In this document: positions 1 to 12,841 of the stretch, in pieces
Layout: each line of letters starts with the position of its first letter
Position numbering within the stretch: position 1 is the stretch's first letter
Assembly: GCF_000165425.1 (NCBI RefSeq)
Contig: NW_001799629.1
Span: 250,737-314,736, forward strand
Reading direction: 5' to 3'
Length of the DNA stretch: 64,000 nt
Origin: Paramecium tetraurelia
Taxonomy: Eukaryota; Ciliophora; Oligohymenophorea; Peniculida; Parameciidae
Position numbers and translations under genes: made by a program
The notes under the pieces: generated by a model
The model's input: only the letters and a program-made list of their open reading frames with translations
What the model was told of the DNA's origin: nothing
The model's database searches: none

Positions 1-257
1 CATTTAACCACAATATAAGGGGAAAGGTAGCCTTTAATGGTCCAGCTAAGCTAAATGCTGGGAATGCAAAATAATGGAATTGCTTTTCACCAGCTTCATC
101 AATTGGCAAATACCCAGAATACCTAGGAAATAAGTCATAGCCCTTACATCTTCCCGGAATAAGGAATTTTGAACTTTGCCCATGTGGATCCATCCACTAA
201 ATCTTCTGCTGGGGCTGCTGTTGCAAATCCAATAAAATAGAGTAATGACAAAATCAT
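1..257 (-). CDS. Serine carboxypeptidase-like protein (family S10), N-terminal part
   Basis: Only the first exons lie in the window; the rest runs off the left edge. The start at 257 gives a clean signal peptide (MILSLLYFIGFATA, then APAEDLV). After one 25-nt intron (GTAAGG...CCTAG) the protein reads YSGYLPIDEAGEKQFHYFAF and later ends in PLILWLNG at the window edge. YSGYL, the HY(W/F)F segment and (V/I)LWLNG are the N-terminal landmarks of S10 serine carboxypeptidases, in which LWLNGGPG forms the oxyanion-hole loop. The catalytic Ser, Asp and His would lie outside the window, so activity cannot be judged. The likely role is lysosomal (phagosomal) or secreted removal of C-terminal amino acids. 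The family call is well supported despite the short fragment. Confidence 0.78.
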
Positions 258-371
258 AATTATGATAAAATATATTAAATCATCATCCTATGTTATTTAT
301 GAATATCTTTATAAATAATTCCAACAAAATAGATATGTAAAATAATTAAATTATTAATTATTTCAACATTA

Positions 372-930
372 ATGTCTATCTCAAGTGATATGCCAGTCAT
401 TTCAACTCAAACAAAAACTACTCTCCCTGTCCTCCATTCTACCAGATCTCTCATCAAAAGGGAGAAGTAATACTCATTAGATGTTATTTCAAAAAATCAA
501 AAAGGAAAGTAAACAATAAAGAAGAAAATCAAACGTAAAAGACTTTTCTCTGGATCAAAACGTACTGCTAGCAACTGTAGGGGTCGAATTCAACAGTCAG
601 AAACCTTTTCTCTCAACGAAGATCGCTTAATACTCTCGTCTGTAATAAAATTAGGTCCTAAATTCAAAGTGATTTCCTCCTACTTCCCTTAAAAGTCCTT
701 AAGTGCTGTCAAAAATCGTTACTATAAGCATTTGAGATATCGTTGGGTTCAAATTATGGGCAAGTATTTATTTTTGCCAATATACAAGGGATTTCGAAAG
801 TTTATTGAGGGAAAACCAATCAATCATAAAGCAGGACGATGAAATTGTAGATACTGCAGAGCTCTTCCCAGAGTTAAAAGATATTTTGAAAAATATGATA
901 ACAAATATCAAATCTTTAACTTAATCATGA
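372..930 (+). CDS. Myb/SANT-like DNA-binding protein
   Basis: A 177-residue protein with one 25-nt intron (GTATTT...TACAAG) after the codons for VQIMGK. The centre, roughly residues 70-120, reads FSLNEDRLILSSVIKLG, then WKV-like FKVISSYFP and KNRYYKHLRYRW. That is the order of a Myb/SANT helix-turn-helix: an acidic first helix, a second helix, then a recognition helix with K-N-R-Y-x-x-x-L-R. The N terminus is Ser/Thr-rich followed by a lysine-rich stretch typical of nuclear proteins; the C terminus is acidic. Without the intron the frame stops soon after, so the splice is needed for the acidic tail. A single Myb repeat suggests a snRNA-activating or telobox-type protein, but the target cannot be told. 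Confidence 0.68.
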
Positions 931-975
931 ATTTCATTAATTCCAACCAAAACAAAGTGATTCTCTTCATTTAAT

Positions 976-1194
976 ATGAACAATGGCGAACACTTTATAG
1001 GTAATACCTAGAAAGTAGAAGTAACGTAAATACTTCAACAGTTTTAAAATTTGGACTAACTGAAAATGGAACTTAAAATTCTTTATTAAGGTTCTCATTT
1101 AACAGAATATGATATTATAAACGATCTGTAAGTAAAAAATCAGGTGCATATTCTTTTTCATTGCAACTATAAATTATATATATGTCATATTTGA
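976..1194 (+). CDS. Small hypothetical protein, possibly ubiquitin-like
   Basis: A 72-codon uninterrupted frame in the ciliate code, 45 bp downstream of the Myb-like gene and bounded upstream by an in-frame TGA. Its second half, LKILYQGSHLTEYDIINDL then VHILFHC, resembles the second half of a ubiquitin-like fold (a K-x-I-Y-x-G-x-x-L turn, then a closing hydrophobic strand). The first beta hairpin is not obvious. The frame is short and I recognise no family with certainty, so it may be a chance frame. Confidence 0.35.
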
Positions 1195-1446
1195 GAATAG
1201 TCATTTGTACTTTTAAACGATTATTTCTTAAAATTTTATATTGTATTATTTAATAATAAATTGATTGTTTTATTGAATTTTAAATCCCACCCTTACAATC
1301 TAAATAAAGTAAACATCAAGATGCTTTAGTACTTTCCAATACATAATTGATTACTCTAACTCCTATTGATTAGAATGAATTTTATCATTTGTATCTAATC
1401 AGATTTATCACAATAATAATTTATTTACTTAAAAACTGTTTTAAAA

Positions 1447-1926
1447 ATGGCCATTCACATCTATCGTCTTTTTGACGTAAGTGCTTTTGATGAACGAAAT
1501 TAAACATAGTATAATGACAAGAGTTTAACTAAATTAATTATGAATTAAATTGAATCAAATATAAATAATGATTAAGTAAATGAAATAGCTCGAAATTATT
1601 AACCACGCTTTGATCAATAAATATACCTTTAGTTTGCTAATATCGTTTCTAATTTTCGAATTTGTATAAATCCTAGTTCTATTTCTATTTTTTCCTATAA
1701 ATTTTCCTAGAAGCTCTCAAAATTTAGTAACTATCCCACAGAAATGATCAAAAGATTAGTCTTATTCTAATTGAATATTTTGATTATATTTGAAAGAGAA
1801 GAAGTTAATTCAGATTACTACATTTTCATATTAAATCCAAAAAATTTCCATGATTACAAACAGACTCTGTTTGCTCATGTAGATTTTATTGAACCTGTCT
1901 CTACTTCTTCGTCCTGGTTGGAATGA
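1447..1926 (+). CDS. Hypothetical protein, 159 aa
   Basis: One continuous frame starting MAIHIYRLFDVSAFDERNQ and ending at TGA, 41 bp before the converging pseudokinase gene. It uses many TAA/TAG glutamine codons. It has hydrophobic stretches of mixed strand/helix character (ISIFSYKF, LVLFQLNILIIFE, DYYIFILNP) but no clear membrane span or signal peptide. The alternating pattern would fit a small alpha/beta domain such as a longin- or roadblock-like fold, but this is only an impression. No family is recognised. Confidence 0.5.
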
Positions 1927-1967
1927 GTTGATTAGAGATTTGTCTACTCATAATTATTTAATATAAT

Positions 1968-2978
1968 TCATCTATATGATTTTTAGCCTCTATTCTCAAG
2001 GTGAGATTGAATCATAGAATTTCGTTCATTAATTTTTTGGTCTTAGCTAGGTTCTAGTGGCAGTTAATATAGTCCAATCCAATCTTAACGCTTATTGGGA
2101 TCAGGCTATATGCACTATGTGATGAAGGTCATCAAATTCTTGGAGTAAAATTAATCTAGCCATTTCAGAGGGTTTTCGAATGCTTAAAACAAGGTGAGAC
2201 ATTGCAGGAGCACAATCCTATATAACATAATCATTAATGTACTTACCCAAAAGCAAAGACATCTACTTTGAATGGATTAATTTATGCTGTTTCTAATAGA
2301 CTGGCTTCTGAATTGAAAAATGGTTTGGTCTCTGGGGCCAGAAATACTTAGATTTCAGGGTCCTTTGTTTGTTAATATTTGATGAAATTGCCCCATCTAC
2401 CACCAATTAATTCTTAATCATAAACTCTATAAAGAAGGTACTCCTCATCAAAATAGATGGTCTTGGTGGTGATCATTCCATGGGGAATATTATTATTTTA
2501 AAAGAAATGCATAGCTTGCATTACTCCCTTAATAAGACACCAAACTTCTGGTTCAGGTACCAGATATCGTTTTGCTTATCTTCTCTCTGTTAATTCATGC
2601 AAAGTTAATTGACCATATTCAAAAAAAACAAAAATCTAAAATACTTCTGTCTATCCAAATTAGCCGGGTTTCATTGTTTTTTGGCTTTCACTTTCAATCG
2701 AATAGAAAATATGGGGTTGTTTGATCTTACAACGCTCCTTGTATTGCTTGAGTAACTGTTATTATTGGTTGACATACCATACTATGTAAACTAGGAACAG
2801 AACACACCAATTTCGAAACCATATATCTGTTAGGAACGTACATTTGTACTTTGCAAAGGGATGGAATCGAAACAGTCGCAATTGTCCTCTCTAGGGGCAG
2901 AAGATGTTGTCTACAAATTTCAATTCCTCGAAGTTGTTTAGTACAAGTGTCTTTGGATCCCCTCTCTTCGCCATTCAA
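1968..2978 (-). CDS. Divergent protein kinase-like protein (probable pseudokinase)
   Basis: A 319-residue model with introns of 22 and 29 nt; the exon sum is a multiple of three. The C-lobe is recognisable: a helix ending VMQAMHFFQNNNIPHGMITT occupies the place of the catalytic loop, followed by YDQELIGG where DFG would be, FLAPE in place of APE, and VDVFAFGIVLLQCLTLF for the D-V-(Y/W)-S-x-G helix F. The HRD motif is replaced by HGM, the DFG aspartate is absent, and no glycine-rich loop is visible at the N terminus. All three catalytic elements are therefore missing, pointing to a scaffold or regulator. The first splice site could be chosen slightly differently, which would alter about 15 N-terminal residues. 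Confidence 0.62.
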
Positions 2979-3060
2979 TTTTAATTTTAATGTTATAATA
3001 GCATATTAAATTGTAATTACATACAATAATAGTTAACTTGATCTATATGTGAAATCATAA

Positions 3061-4315
3061 TCATATAGGATCTTCAAGGAGTTGGTTCTCCTCTGATTCT
3101 TGAACTGCGATGCTTTGAGTTATTTTGAGCATGTCATTGCCTATTTCATAACTTCGGATCAAGAGGACAATAAATGCAAAAATAGTAGAAATCAACGGAT
3201 TGACACTAGCCAAACCATAGGCATTTAATCTCCTATCTCCTCTCAACGTTTCATTGATTTTCCTCACTTTCTTTTCTGTTAAATCATTAACTGTTGCATT
3301 TTACAACTTGTTCTAAATATCAAAATCTGTAGCCAATTAATCTCTACTATCAACATCAAATATAAGCATAATTAACCCTAATACCTTCTCCACTAATTTA
3401 TTTTAATCGTATTTTGCAATAAATTTAAATTGTAAATACTCCTTTTCTGTTAATGACTCCAATATCTTTTCTAACTAATAAGCTATGTTTTTTAATCTCA
3501 TGTCTATAATCAATAAATCAATTTATTTACTTAAGTCTTTTAGTTTCTTCTATTCTGAAATTGGAGGCAGCTAACTTTATTGTTATTGTTGTTATTGAGA
3601 TTTCTTGGGTGGTTTGAATCCTGGATTTTCTGCATAAAAGTGGCCAGGTCTGTTTTGTAATCTGTCTTCTGGTTTTGAAAATTTAGCTTATTGATGAAAT
3701 TATGGAATTTCTATTTGAGTTTTTGGCAACTTTGCTTAAACTTTAATGATCTTGCCCTGTGCTAAACTCTATTGATGTAAAGCTTCTTGTTATTTCTACT
3801 CTTCTTCCTCCTGTTGAATTACTTTAGTATACAAATTATTCAATAAGTCTTTTGATCTTTCAACAATGATTCTATAATGAGACGGTTCAAATCTATACAA
3901 TGGGTTGTACTATTGAATTGCAGATATAATCAACACATTTTCAACATCTATTCAAATTATGCTAGATTTCATTACTAAATTTTTATAATAAATGCAACAA
4001 TTTTTCTCCACTTCCTTCCAAAGTTTCATCTTCATGGAAGCCTTCGATGATTCTATTTTCTTATTATTCTTGACCTGGCTTATCTTGAGTAACAAAAAAT
4101 TATTGCTGTTCATAAACTCTATATGCATAACTGAATCTGTTATATCTCCTGAATTTCTCATTGGTTTTAATATAATCCATAATAATATTGATCTAGTCCT
4201 AATGTGCGATGGCTGCACAGAATGATCTAAAATTGCCATACGAATTTTAGACTTGATTCCCAAAAATAATATTCTTGAATAGATTGTCATTATTATTATT
4301 TTCTTTTTAATCCAT
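3061..4315 (-). CDS. Hypothetical protein, 408 aa, Gln-rich centre
   Basis: The gene starts at 4315 (MDQKENNNNDNLFKNIIFG) and has a single 28-nt intron at 3948-3975. The N-terminal 130 residues are folded-looking (DYIKTNEKFRRYNRFSYAYR). A QEEEEQKQQ stretch and a long poly-Gln run coded by mixed CAA/TAA/TAG follow. The last 150 residues are helical (LSKQIDLLIIDMRLKN; FIAKYDQNKLVEKVLGL) and include one hydrophobic segment, NPLISTIFAFIVLLI, that could span a membrane or be a buried helix. A different frame over 3952-4290 is also open in the standard code but lacks the Gln codons and does not connect downstream. No family is recognised. Confidence 0.75.
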
Positions 4316-4597
4316 TTTATATAATATATTGAATATAAAAGTAAGAATACTATTTTAAGAAATCATTGTAATTTGAGTATCACATCAATAACACTTTATT
4401 GATCTTCAATTTAAGTTACTAAATCATAAGATATTTTATGGATTTAACCATATTTATATATCCTATCCTGATAAATAAACTTCAAATAATTTTAGGTACA
4501 TATTAGTATTACCTATAAATTGGAGAATTATCAGCTTACTTTAGTAGTCTATAATTTATGGGATATTAAAGAATAAAATATATTTAATTTAATATTT

Positions 4598-5425
4598 TCA
4601 ATGTAATATAAATGTCAACAACAACAATATGACTCCTAATTAGATGGAATAACTATTAGGAAGATCATTGTCATCTAGTTCATCACATGCAACGCATAAT
4701 TTTTGATCTTCTGACCATCTATAGTTGTGAAGAGTGAATGTGTTGCAATTGCTCTATGCTATTTTTGAAGCATCAGTCCCTTCTACACATTTATTAGTAT
4801 CAGTATTCCAACTACAATATGTGTATTAATTTCCACTTCCACTCACATAAGTAAGAAAACATTGAGTCTATGTAAAGTCAGAACATTTCTTTTCTCTGCA
4901 ATTTCCATTCTCGTAATAGCAACCAGATTCTAGACATTATTCTTCAAAATCTGCTAATCCTCCACAACTTGGAATGTTTGGTAAAGAATCACAAGTAGAC
5001 GCCTTACTCCATTAACAATGAGAATCCATTGAATCATAGCTTTCATTGCACTCATCTTTTGTTGTCTTAGATGAGCATTTCTCTACTTATAAGGTAGTGC
5101 ATGTCTCATTAACAACCTTACATAGACCTGATGGGCATTGCTTATCGGTGTACTCTGAACAACTTGTAAATTCAGCACACTCTAGATTCTTATTCCAAAA
5201 GCATCCCAGGTCTTGTTAGCATGTAATGGCTTCTGTGTAACTATCACATATGGCATATATATCAATGCATTCTTTATCATTTGGATCCCATTGACACCAT
5301 GATTTTTAGTTAGTACAATCAGCTTATGTTAGGAGACTGCATGAGCAATGTTTGGACGAATCAAAACTTATACCTTTGACTACAAAAGCACTTAAAGTAA
5401 CAGTAAACAAGATCTTAAACAACAT
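4598..5425 (-). CDS. Cysteine-rich secreted protein, probably GPI-anchored
   Basis: An intronless 275-residue protein. The N terminus MLFKILFTVTLSAFVVKG is a signal peptide. The body carries about six cysteine modules of the form C-x(4-8)-C-x-W-(D/N)...C, for example SWCQWDPNDKECIDIYAICD and GCFWNKNLECAEFTSC. These resemble PSI/furin-like repeats seen in ciliate surface and secretory proteins. The C terminus is SYSIQLGVILLLLTFILH, a hydrophobic tail without basic residues, as expected for a GPI-attachment signal. The likely location is the cell surface or a secretory vesicle. It is much shorter than Paramecium immobilisation antigens and lacks their strict eight-cysteine period, so I do not call it one. 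Confidence 0.8.
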
Positions 5426-5864
5426 TTTAAAATTCAGAAATATTAATTTCTTGACCCCCTTTAATTAAAATAAATATGAATTCATATTAAATAAACAAAC
5501 AGGCTTTATCTAGTGGATTATTTTTATTTTACTTTAATTTATTTCTAAGTGAGCCCTCACTTTAACACTATATTAATAATTATCTTAAAAAATAAAATAA
5601 TATTATTAAAAACAAAAATGCAAAGGATATGATCTACTCTTTCAGTTTCAAGCATATCTTTTCATTTATTTTACTAATTTTTTGTTCACGAAAATATGAT
5701 AAGAATAAGAATCATAATCTTCCTTTTATCTACTTAGAAATATAATTCTATAAAATATTGTATATATGAATTTTAGAAAGAAGTACTTATGATATTATTT
5801 TTATAATTATTATTTATCTGTATTATATATCACACGTGCACATGACTTTTCAATCTTCAAAATC
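5426..5864. other. Intergenic, AT-rich
   Basis: About 440 bp between two genes on the same (minus) strand. It should hold the promoter of the cysteine-rich gene at its left end. I see runs of A/T and no open frame with coding character. Confidence 0.5.
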
Positions 5865-6848
5865 TCATTATTTAGATACTATATTAAATAACAATATTTT
5901 ACTTTGTTTAAAGGTAATAGGGGAATCGCCAAATTGTCTTCCGTTTTACTTCAAAATTAAATACATAAGATTTTCATTCTATAAAAGGAGTTACCCTGAA
6001 GGTTTTTAGTTGGGTCTTTTTAATTCAAATTCGTCGATTTTGCAGTTGGTTTGACTAACAATCCAATTGATGAATTCTTGATTAGTTTTTTTAGAATCCA
6101 GATTTTCAAAGGCTATCTTATATCCATCATCTTCCTATTCTACTTATTCCTGTTGATTGTTTTTGGAATAGTTGGAATTATTTGAAAATTGCTTTCCGTT
6201 ATTGAATTTGGCCTCTCTGACAAAGATTTGAATTTCATTGCTTGTATACTTGCCATCCTATTGTGAACAATAAGAATTACTTTTTCTTGCAATCTAAATT
6301 TTCTGCCTTCCAAAATCAACAATTTCTAGACTTTGTCTGCCCCAGTAACAACCACATACCCTTTGGTAGCTTATTTCTATACTTTTTTGCACTCTTCAAT
6401 TTCACCCTGTTTCAAATTGCATCTTTCCAAAATATAATTAATGATTTGGATGGGTACTGTATTTGGGGGTAGATTTTGGATTTCAACAACTAGGGTAATA
6501 ATAAAGTGAAAAAATACCAAACTTTTGTTTAGAGTTGTCTGGAACACTATCTAGGTATTTTTACTTTTTCTTGATTTCTCTTTCAATGGTTTTTCCTCCC
6601 TTGTATCCACCAGGGATTCTGTACCCATTCATATCATAGAAGTTGTAATCTTAATCGAAATAGCCAGCAGGTTCTCCATCTCTGTCATAGTAATTTAATT
6701 CTTTGTCTACCCAACCACCATAATCATCAACAATATAAATGTCGGTTGAGCTATCGGATTACGCAATTCTAAATCCTTCTCCCTCAGGACCATCGTATTA
6801 AATATACTAATCAAATAGAGCTGGGTTATGTGATGGTTTGTGTGTCAT
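5865..6848 (-). CDS. RRM-like, probable RNA-binding protein
   Basis: About 310 residues with introns of 28 and 23 nt, and possibly a third of 24 nt near the end. The N-terminal 100 residues are rich in Tyr, Asp and Gly (YYDRDGEPAGYFDQDYNFYD; GYRIPGGYKGGK). They are followed by VVEIQNLPPNTVPIQIINYI and KGYVVVTGADKVQKLLILEG. Those two segments match the RNP2 strand and RNP1 strand/helix order of an RNA recognition motif: (V/I)-x-(I/V)-x-N-L-P-x-x-(T/V), then K-G-(Y/F)-(V/A)-x-V. The classical RNP1 aromatics are partly replaced. A second, weaker alpha/beta unit follows (YKIAFENLDSKKTNQEFINW). It may act in translation or mRNA handling; the exact family is not identified. Confidence 0.63.
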
Positions 6849-7032
6849 TAATAAAATAAATAATTATAATAATTATAATACATGAGAGGTATTCAAAATG
6901 ATATCTAATAATGATGCTATCTAGATGATGAGTAGTGGAAGGATTGTGAGGATCAAGCGCGTTGTATTTATGCTACTTAATTTCAAATGGGAATCGCACT
7001 GATCAAATATTTTTATAAAATAAATAATATTA

Positions 7033-8164
<1,132 letters not shown>

Positions 8165-8183
8165 TTTATTTAATTAATATAAC

Positions 8184-11156
8184 ATGGATCTGAGTTCCCA
8201 ACTAAATTAGATGAAATTTATAAAAGGTCTTGATTTTCGCAAGAATCTTATAGACAATGGACACTTGGGTCAGGGCAACAACATGGTATACAATGTCTTA
8301 CTCAATGGGAAAATGTACGCATTAAAAGTAAGGCATCCTTGTTTATTAAGTAAGTAATAATGAATTCATGCAACATTGAAAATGAAATCAAAATTATGCA
8401 ATCATTATCTCACTCCCCATACGTGATCAATCTGATTGATTATATGATATTAGAAACAGTCCATTAAGATAAATACACTTAAAGTCAGTAATTTGCATAT
8501 TTGCTTATGGAAAAGGGTTAGCAGAATCTAGAGCAATATCTTAAACAGAGAGAGCAGCAATATCTAGAGGTCGAGGAGTTGCACAGGATATTGGAATAAC
8601 TAATAAATATATTTGAGGATCTCCAACAAAAAAACATTGCTCATCGAGATATAAAATTAGTCAACATTCTAATTATGGAACAATTTTAACTCAAAGCATG
8701 CGATGTTGGCTGCAGCTCCCAAGTGGAAACCATTTAAACTATCAGCGTTGTCGGAACAGAATCCTACTTAGCTCCAGAGTTGTTGAATGCAGAAACTCAT
8801 AAACTTAAACACAACCCCTTTAAAAGTGATGTCTACTCTTTGGGATTGTGTTTTCTCTACATAGTCACTCTTTAATTAATACACTCAAGATAAAAAGGAT
8901 ATACTCAAGTTGAAGAGGAAATAACTGCAGCTTATTTAAAGATTGTTAAAAGAATTACTGCTGAAGATAATCTAATTCTGTCAATCCTCAAAAAAATGTT
9001 GTAAATCAATCCTATCAATCGACCTGATTTTATATAATTGAAATAGATTTATCTACAACTAAAAGAATCTCAAAATCAACTAACTAACCTATCCAAAGGA
9101 ACTACCTTTGAATCTTTTGAATCCCCAAAACGATCCCCTTTGTAATTCGATTATCTTTCCCCTGATGCTGTATTAAAGAGAGGGAGAAATACAGGATCTA
9201 ATTTTTATAAGGAGGAAAGATAACATTCAGTCAAAAACCTACCTTCTAATTTGAGTAACTCAAAAAAATAAAAATCTTAAGCCAATCTATTATCAGAATC
9301 AACGAGGAAAATATAATCCTCAAAATCACCCTCTAATTCTTCAACTCAAAATTTGCATTTAAAGGATTCAACACTCTCGAAAACCTCTTCCTCAAATCCC
9401 ATTAAAATTACTCAATAGAACAAACCAAAATTCTACTAAGCTCCTGTTTCCCCAAATCATAGTCAAACCAATTTCTAACAGAGGCAATTCTCTAAATTCC
9501 ATCAATCTGTAATTGAAAGTAAAAAAGCTTACACTGAGAGCTACTCTCAACCTTTCCCAGCAATTCAAACAATTTTACCTACTGAACAGTAGTAGCCATA
9601 TGATGATTTTCTCTATTGCAGCTATGAAGATCTAATTAATTCATACTAATTTTAGAATTATGTTTGCCTCATACAAACAAGGCAAAAATCGAATTCAAAA
9701 CGAAGCAAATGCTAATTGCCTAACAGTTGTAAATTATTAAATTTATAACTCAATAACTAAACTCCAGAACTTCATTTATCTCCAATTAATGACATACAAA
9801 TATTGATCCTTGAATTAATTGATGATTGTAATGATCATAATCAAAATTATAGGTGGTCCGAAAATCTCATTTGCATGAACTTTTAAGCAATTACATAACT
9901 GAAGATTATTGTTAACACTCAATAATCTTAAGCAAATAATATTATATAATTTCTTAACAAAATTTAGCACATCCCTAAAATTTAATTAATATTTCAATCT
10001 CAAATATCAGAATCGGATCATAGAACTATTATGTGGAAATTAAGCAGATATAATTGCACTTCCCTTGAATTTAGATTACCTCATATTAAATTAATTTTAA
10101 CTCAAAACTCTTAATTATGGTAATTCAATTAATCTTTGGAAGAATTGTACTTGGATTATGAAGATTGTGGGATCCATTAGATATTTTCATTTCTAGTTGC
10201 ATCTTTAAGAACAGTTGAATTTAAGAAGTTCTACATCAATTTATCAAATTTGCAATCAAAAGATTCAGAAATTAGTTTGTTTCTTGAATATTTAGGAACC
10301 AAATAATTACTCAGAGACTTAACATTAATTATGGATCACATTGCAAATTACGATAGAATGGTATAAGAAAAATTGAAGAATAATATATCTAAATTAAAAA
10401 ATCTAGAGAGAGTGCAACTATCACTGGTGGGTAATAATACTAATGTTGAGTTCTTGGAAAAATTATTACATATTTTAGAATCACTCAATTTAGTTAAAGT
10501 AATAATTATACGTTTAGACAGGATATTCTAAAAAGCATAGATAAGAGAATTAATTAAGATATTTCCATTTTTGAATTCATTTGTTTTATAATTTTATGGT
10601 ACAGATAACACATTAACAATCATCATGCATAATAATGGATTACAAAAATAATAAGATTATGGAACCACGAAATGTAACTAAGGGAAATAAGTCATTTTGA
10701 GTTAAATGTATGAGTGTATAAAATGTTCTAAAGTTCACTCTTTCTTCTTAAAACATAAATTTCAAATATGCAGCACATGTGTAACATATTGTCATTCTAA
10801 ATGTGATAATTTTAATTTGAATAAAGAAACAATAACAGTTAGTTCAGATTCATTGACATAAAGTTAATTTCTTAGTAATAACATTAAGAAGAATCACACT
10901 TTTATTGAATCAAACGATACATAAGATTTCAAATGTTATTGTAACTTATTGGGTAATTGTACATAAGCAATTTGCAATAAGGATAGAAACAGAAATGAAA
11001 TTTAGTTTAAGTATAAAACTTATATTTATTAGATGCAAAACATGCAATAAGATACTCTGTCGATAGTGCTCCTCTGATTGTCATTCTGCTCATTGCATTA
11101 AAGAAATGTATATAAAAAATTTTCAATGTCAATGTGATTGTGATAAACACATATGA
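8184..11156 (+). CDS. Protein kinase fused to a long repeat-like tail and a C-terminal zinc-binding region
   Basis: A 975-residue protein with introns of 23 nt (near codon 50) and 22 nt (near the end). Residues 10-290 are a kinase domain: a loop GHLGQGNNMVYNVLLNGKMYALK, IAHRDIKLVNILI with an intact HRD, DVG in place of DFG, SYLAPELL and SDVYSLGLCFLYIV. A Ser/Gln-rich linker follows. Residues about 480-780 have alternating leucine/isoleucine strands and helices (LEELYLDYEDCGIHQIFSF; ISKLKNLERVQLSLVGNN) that look like irregular leucine-rich repeats. The last 190 residues hold about 20 Cys/His in CxxC pairs (YECIKCSKVH; CKTCNKILCRQCSSDCHSAH; CQCDCDKH), resembling a UBR-box or related zinc-binding module. 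The frame is open throughout, so the fusion is not a joining error. The function is unknown; substrate selection by the tail is my inference. Confidence 0.83.
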
Positions 11157-11183
11157 ATTAATAGAAATGTAATTGATTTCATA

Positions 11184-12830
11184 TCAATCTATATGTAATT
11201 TAATATCTTTTGGATAAAATTTAAGTTAGTTCCTTTGAAGTGCATACTCTTTTAATAGTACTAGCCTTTAACTAATCATATATTTCCAATATACAAGGTC
11301 TTATTATAATATAAACAATTACTCAATAATGATTTGTAGATCTTTATTATTAATTTCAATCTCTTTCGTCCAGTAATTCAATAAACCATTGTTGATTTAT
11401 TCTTCTGTGATCTCAATTGGTTATTCAGTAATTTCAGGTAAATTCAATTTAATCTTAGTTCCCTTCTTAAAATCCTTATAATTAAAAGCTTCTGGAGGTA
11501 AATCAAATATGGTTACAACGTGTTCATCAAGTATCTGCTGCATGTTCTTTGTATTCAATAAGTCAATAATTGAATCCAATTCTTTGAGAGTAGGAGAATA
11601 GATTTTAATAATTTGCTATGATATTTTCTCCCTTATTAATATTTAAGTTGGTAAAAAGTCGCAAGTATAAAAATTGTTATCGAAACTTGTAACTTTCTTT
11701 ATCCACCTTTGTGATAAAATCTTTTCAGGAAATTCATGTTTTTCTAAAAAATTAATTAATTATAAATTTACAATCAATTATTAGAATCCCCAATTCTTTA
11801 TTAACTGGCAACCCAGTTTAAATTTAATTAGATACTGCATTATCTTAAGGATTAATGAGTAAATCTGATTATGATATTTGCTATTAAGACTGCGGCTCAT
11901 TTAAATCTTATAAAATGAGTTCATGATCAAGTTTGCTTTAGAGGTATAATTGCAAGTTTTGATTGTCAAATTATTCTGCAAATGAATGCATCTCAAAGAA
12001 GTTATTCTTAACAATATCATATAGTTTTTGGGGGGACAAATCAATTGTCTATATATATTAGTATTCTTGATGGTATAATTGAATTATTGGAAAATAAATT
12101 CTAAAGAACCCCAAACCGGATTAGTTCTTGATCACAACCACCCTTTGGAACTCTTCTGTATTGAAATGCTTAACCTTATACTTCAATCTATTGAGTCCCT
12201 TCTACTTTAAGGCTACAGTATTTCTCTCCAGTAATTATAAGTTTTTTTGAAAGAAATCCAAGGGATCTGAATGAGTGTTAAATATGGCCAGAGCCATTTA
12301 GAATGTCAATTAAAGAGGCTTGGTTGATTTCTTGTTCACTTCGCCTTCAAATTCCCTAATCCACTCTATTTCGCAAGATTTTATTAAAGCAAGTATGGGC
12401 ATCTTTTGATATTTGTAAATTTTCTTGAAATATGTCCTATCCTCTTTTGGAATGGATTCTGTGTCCTCTGTATCAGTAAGTTCAGTGACCACATTTCTAT
12501 TCAATGGTTCTAATCGTGCACTAGAGTGACCGAATTTTTGGGAGTAATGAAATTTAGACAAACCTTAAAAGCCTCTATCGCAAGCAGCTCCGAAATGTCT
12601 GTTACTGAAATCGAGGCTGAGAACAAGTCCTTCGATAAATAGTCTGTTTTACTTTGAACAACCAATTATTTGATGATGGAACTTCTTTGGATCGGAGGTA
12701 GTACCTTGCTTTCGTTGTGACTAAATTTGCTTCGAGTATTCCTGAGATAGGCAGGTTCAAGCAATTTATGTTGTGAATTCATAATTGTGGGAAGAATATC
12801 GAATTTTGTATGACTATTGTTGTTGTTCAT
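11184..12830 (-). CDS. Hypothetical protein, about 532 aa
   Basis: It converges on the kinase/zinc-finger gene with 27 bp between stops, and begins 11 bp after the stop of the PI4-kinase gene upstream. The N terminus is MNNNNSHTKFDILPTIMNSQ. A 28-nt intron lies in the second half, and a second intron of about 20 nt near codon 35 is required to keep frame (length sum 532 aa), but its exact place is uncertain. The body is mixed alpha/beta and highly charged (LTDTEDTESIPKEDRTYFKK; ALIKSCEIEWIREFEGEVNK). The second half has patterns such as EKILSQRWIKKVTSFDNNFY and PTQILIREKISQQIIKIYSP. No family is recognised. Confidence 0.6.
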
Positions 12831-12841
12831 TAATATAATAA

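Noticed and set aside
3992-4225. Plus-strand frame of 77 codons over the first exon of the gene at 3061-4315
   Set aside because: The minus-strand reading continues in one frame through Gln codons and a 28-nt intron to a long protein; the plus frame has no extension and no start context.
11960-12060. Possible plus-strand gene opposite the hypothetical at 11184-12830
   Set aside because: Open only because the ciliate code has one stop; composition is that of a complement strand, and the minus-strand exon sum fits.
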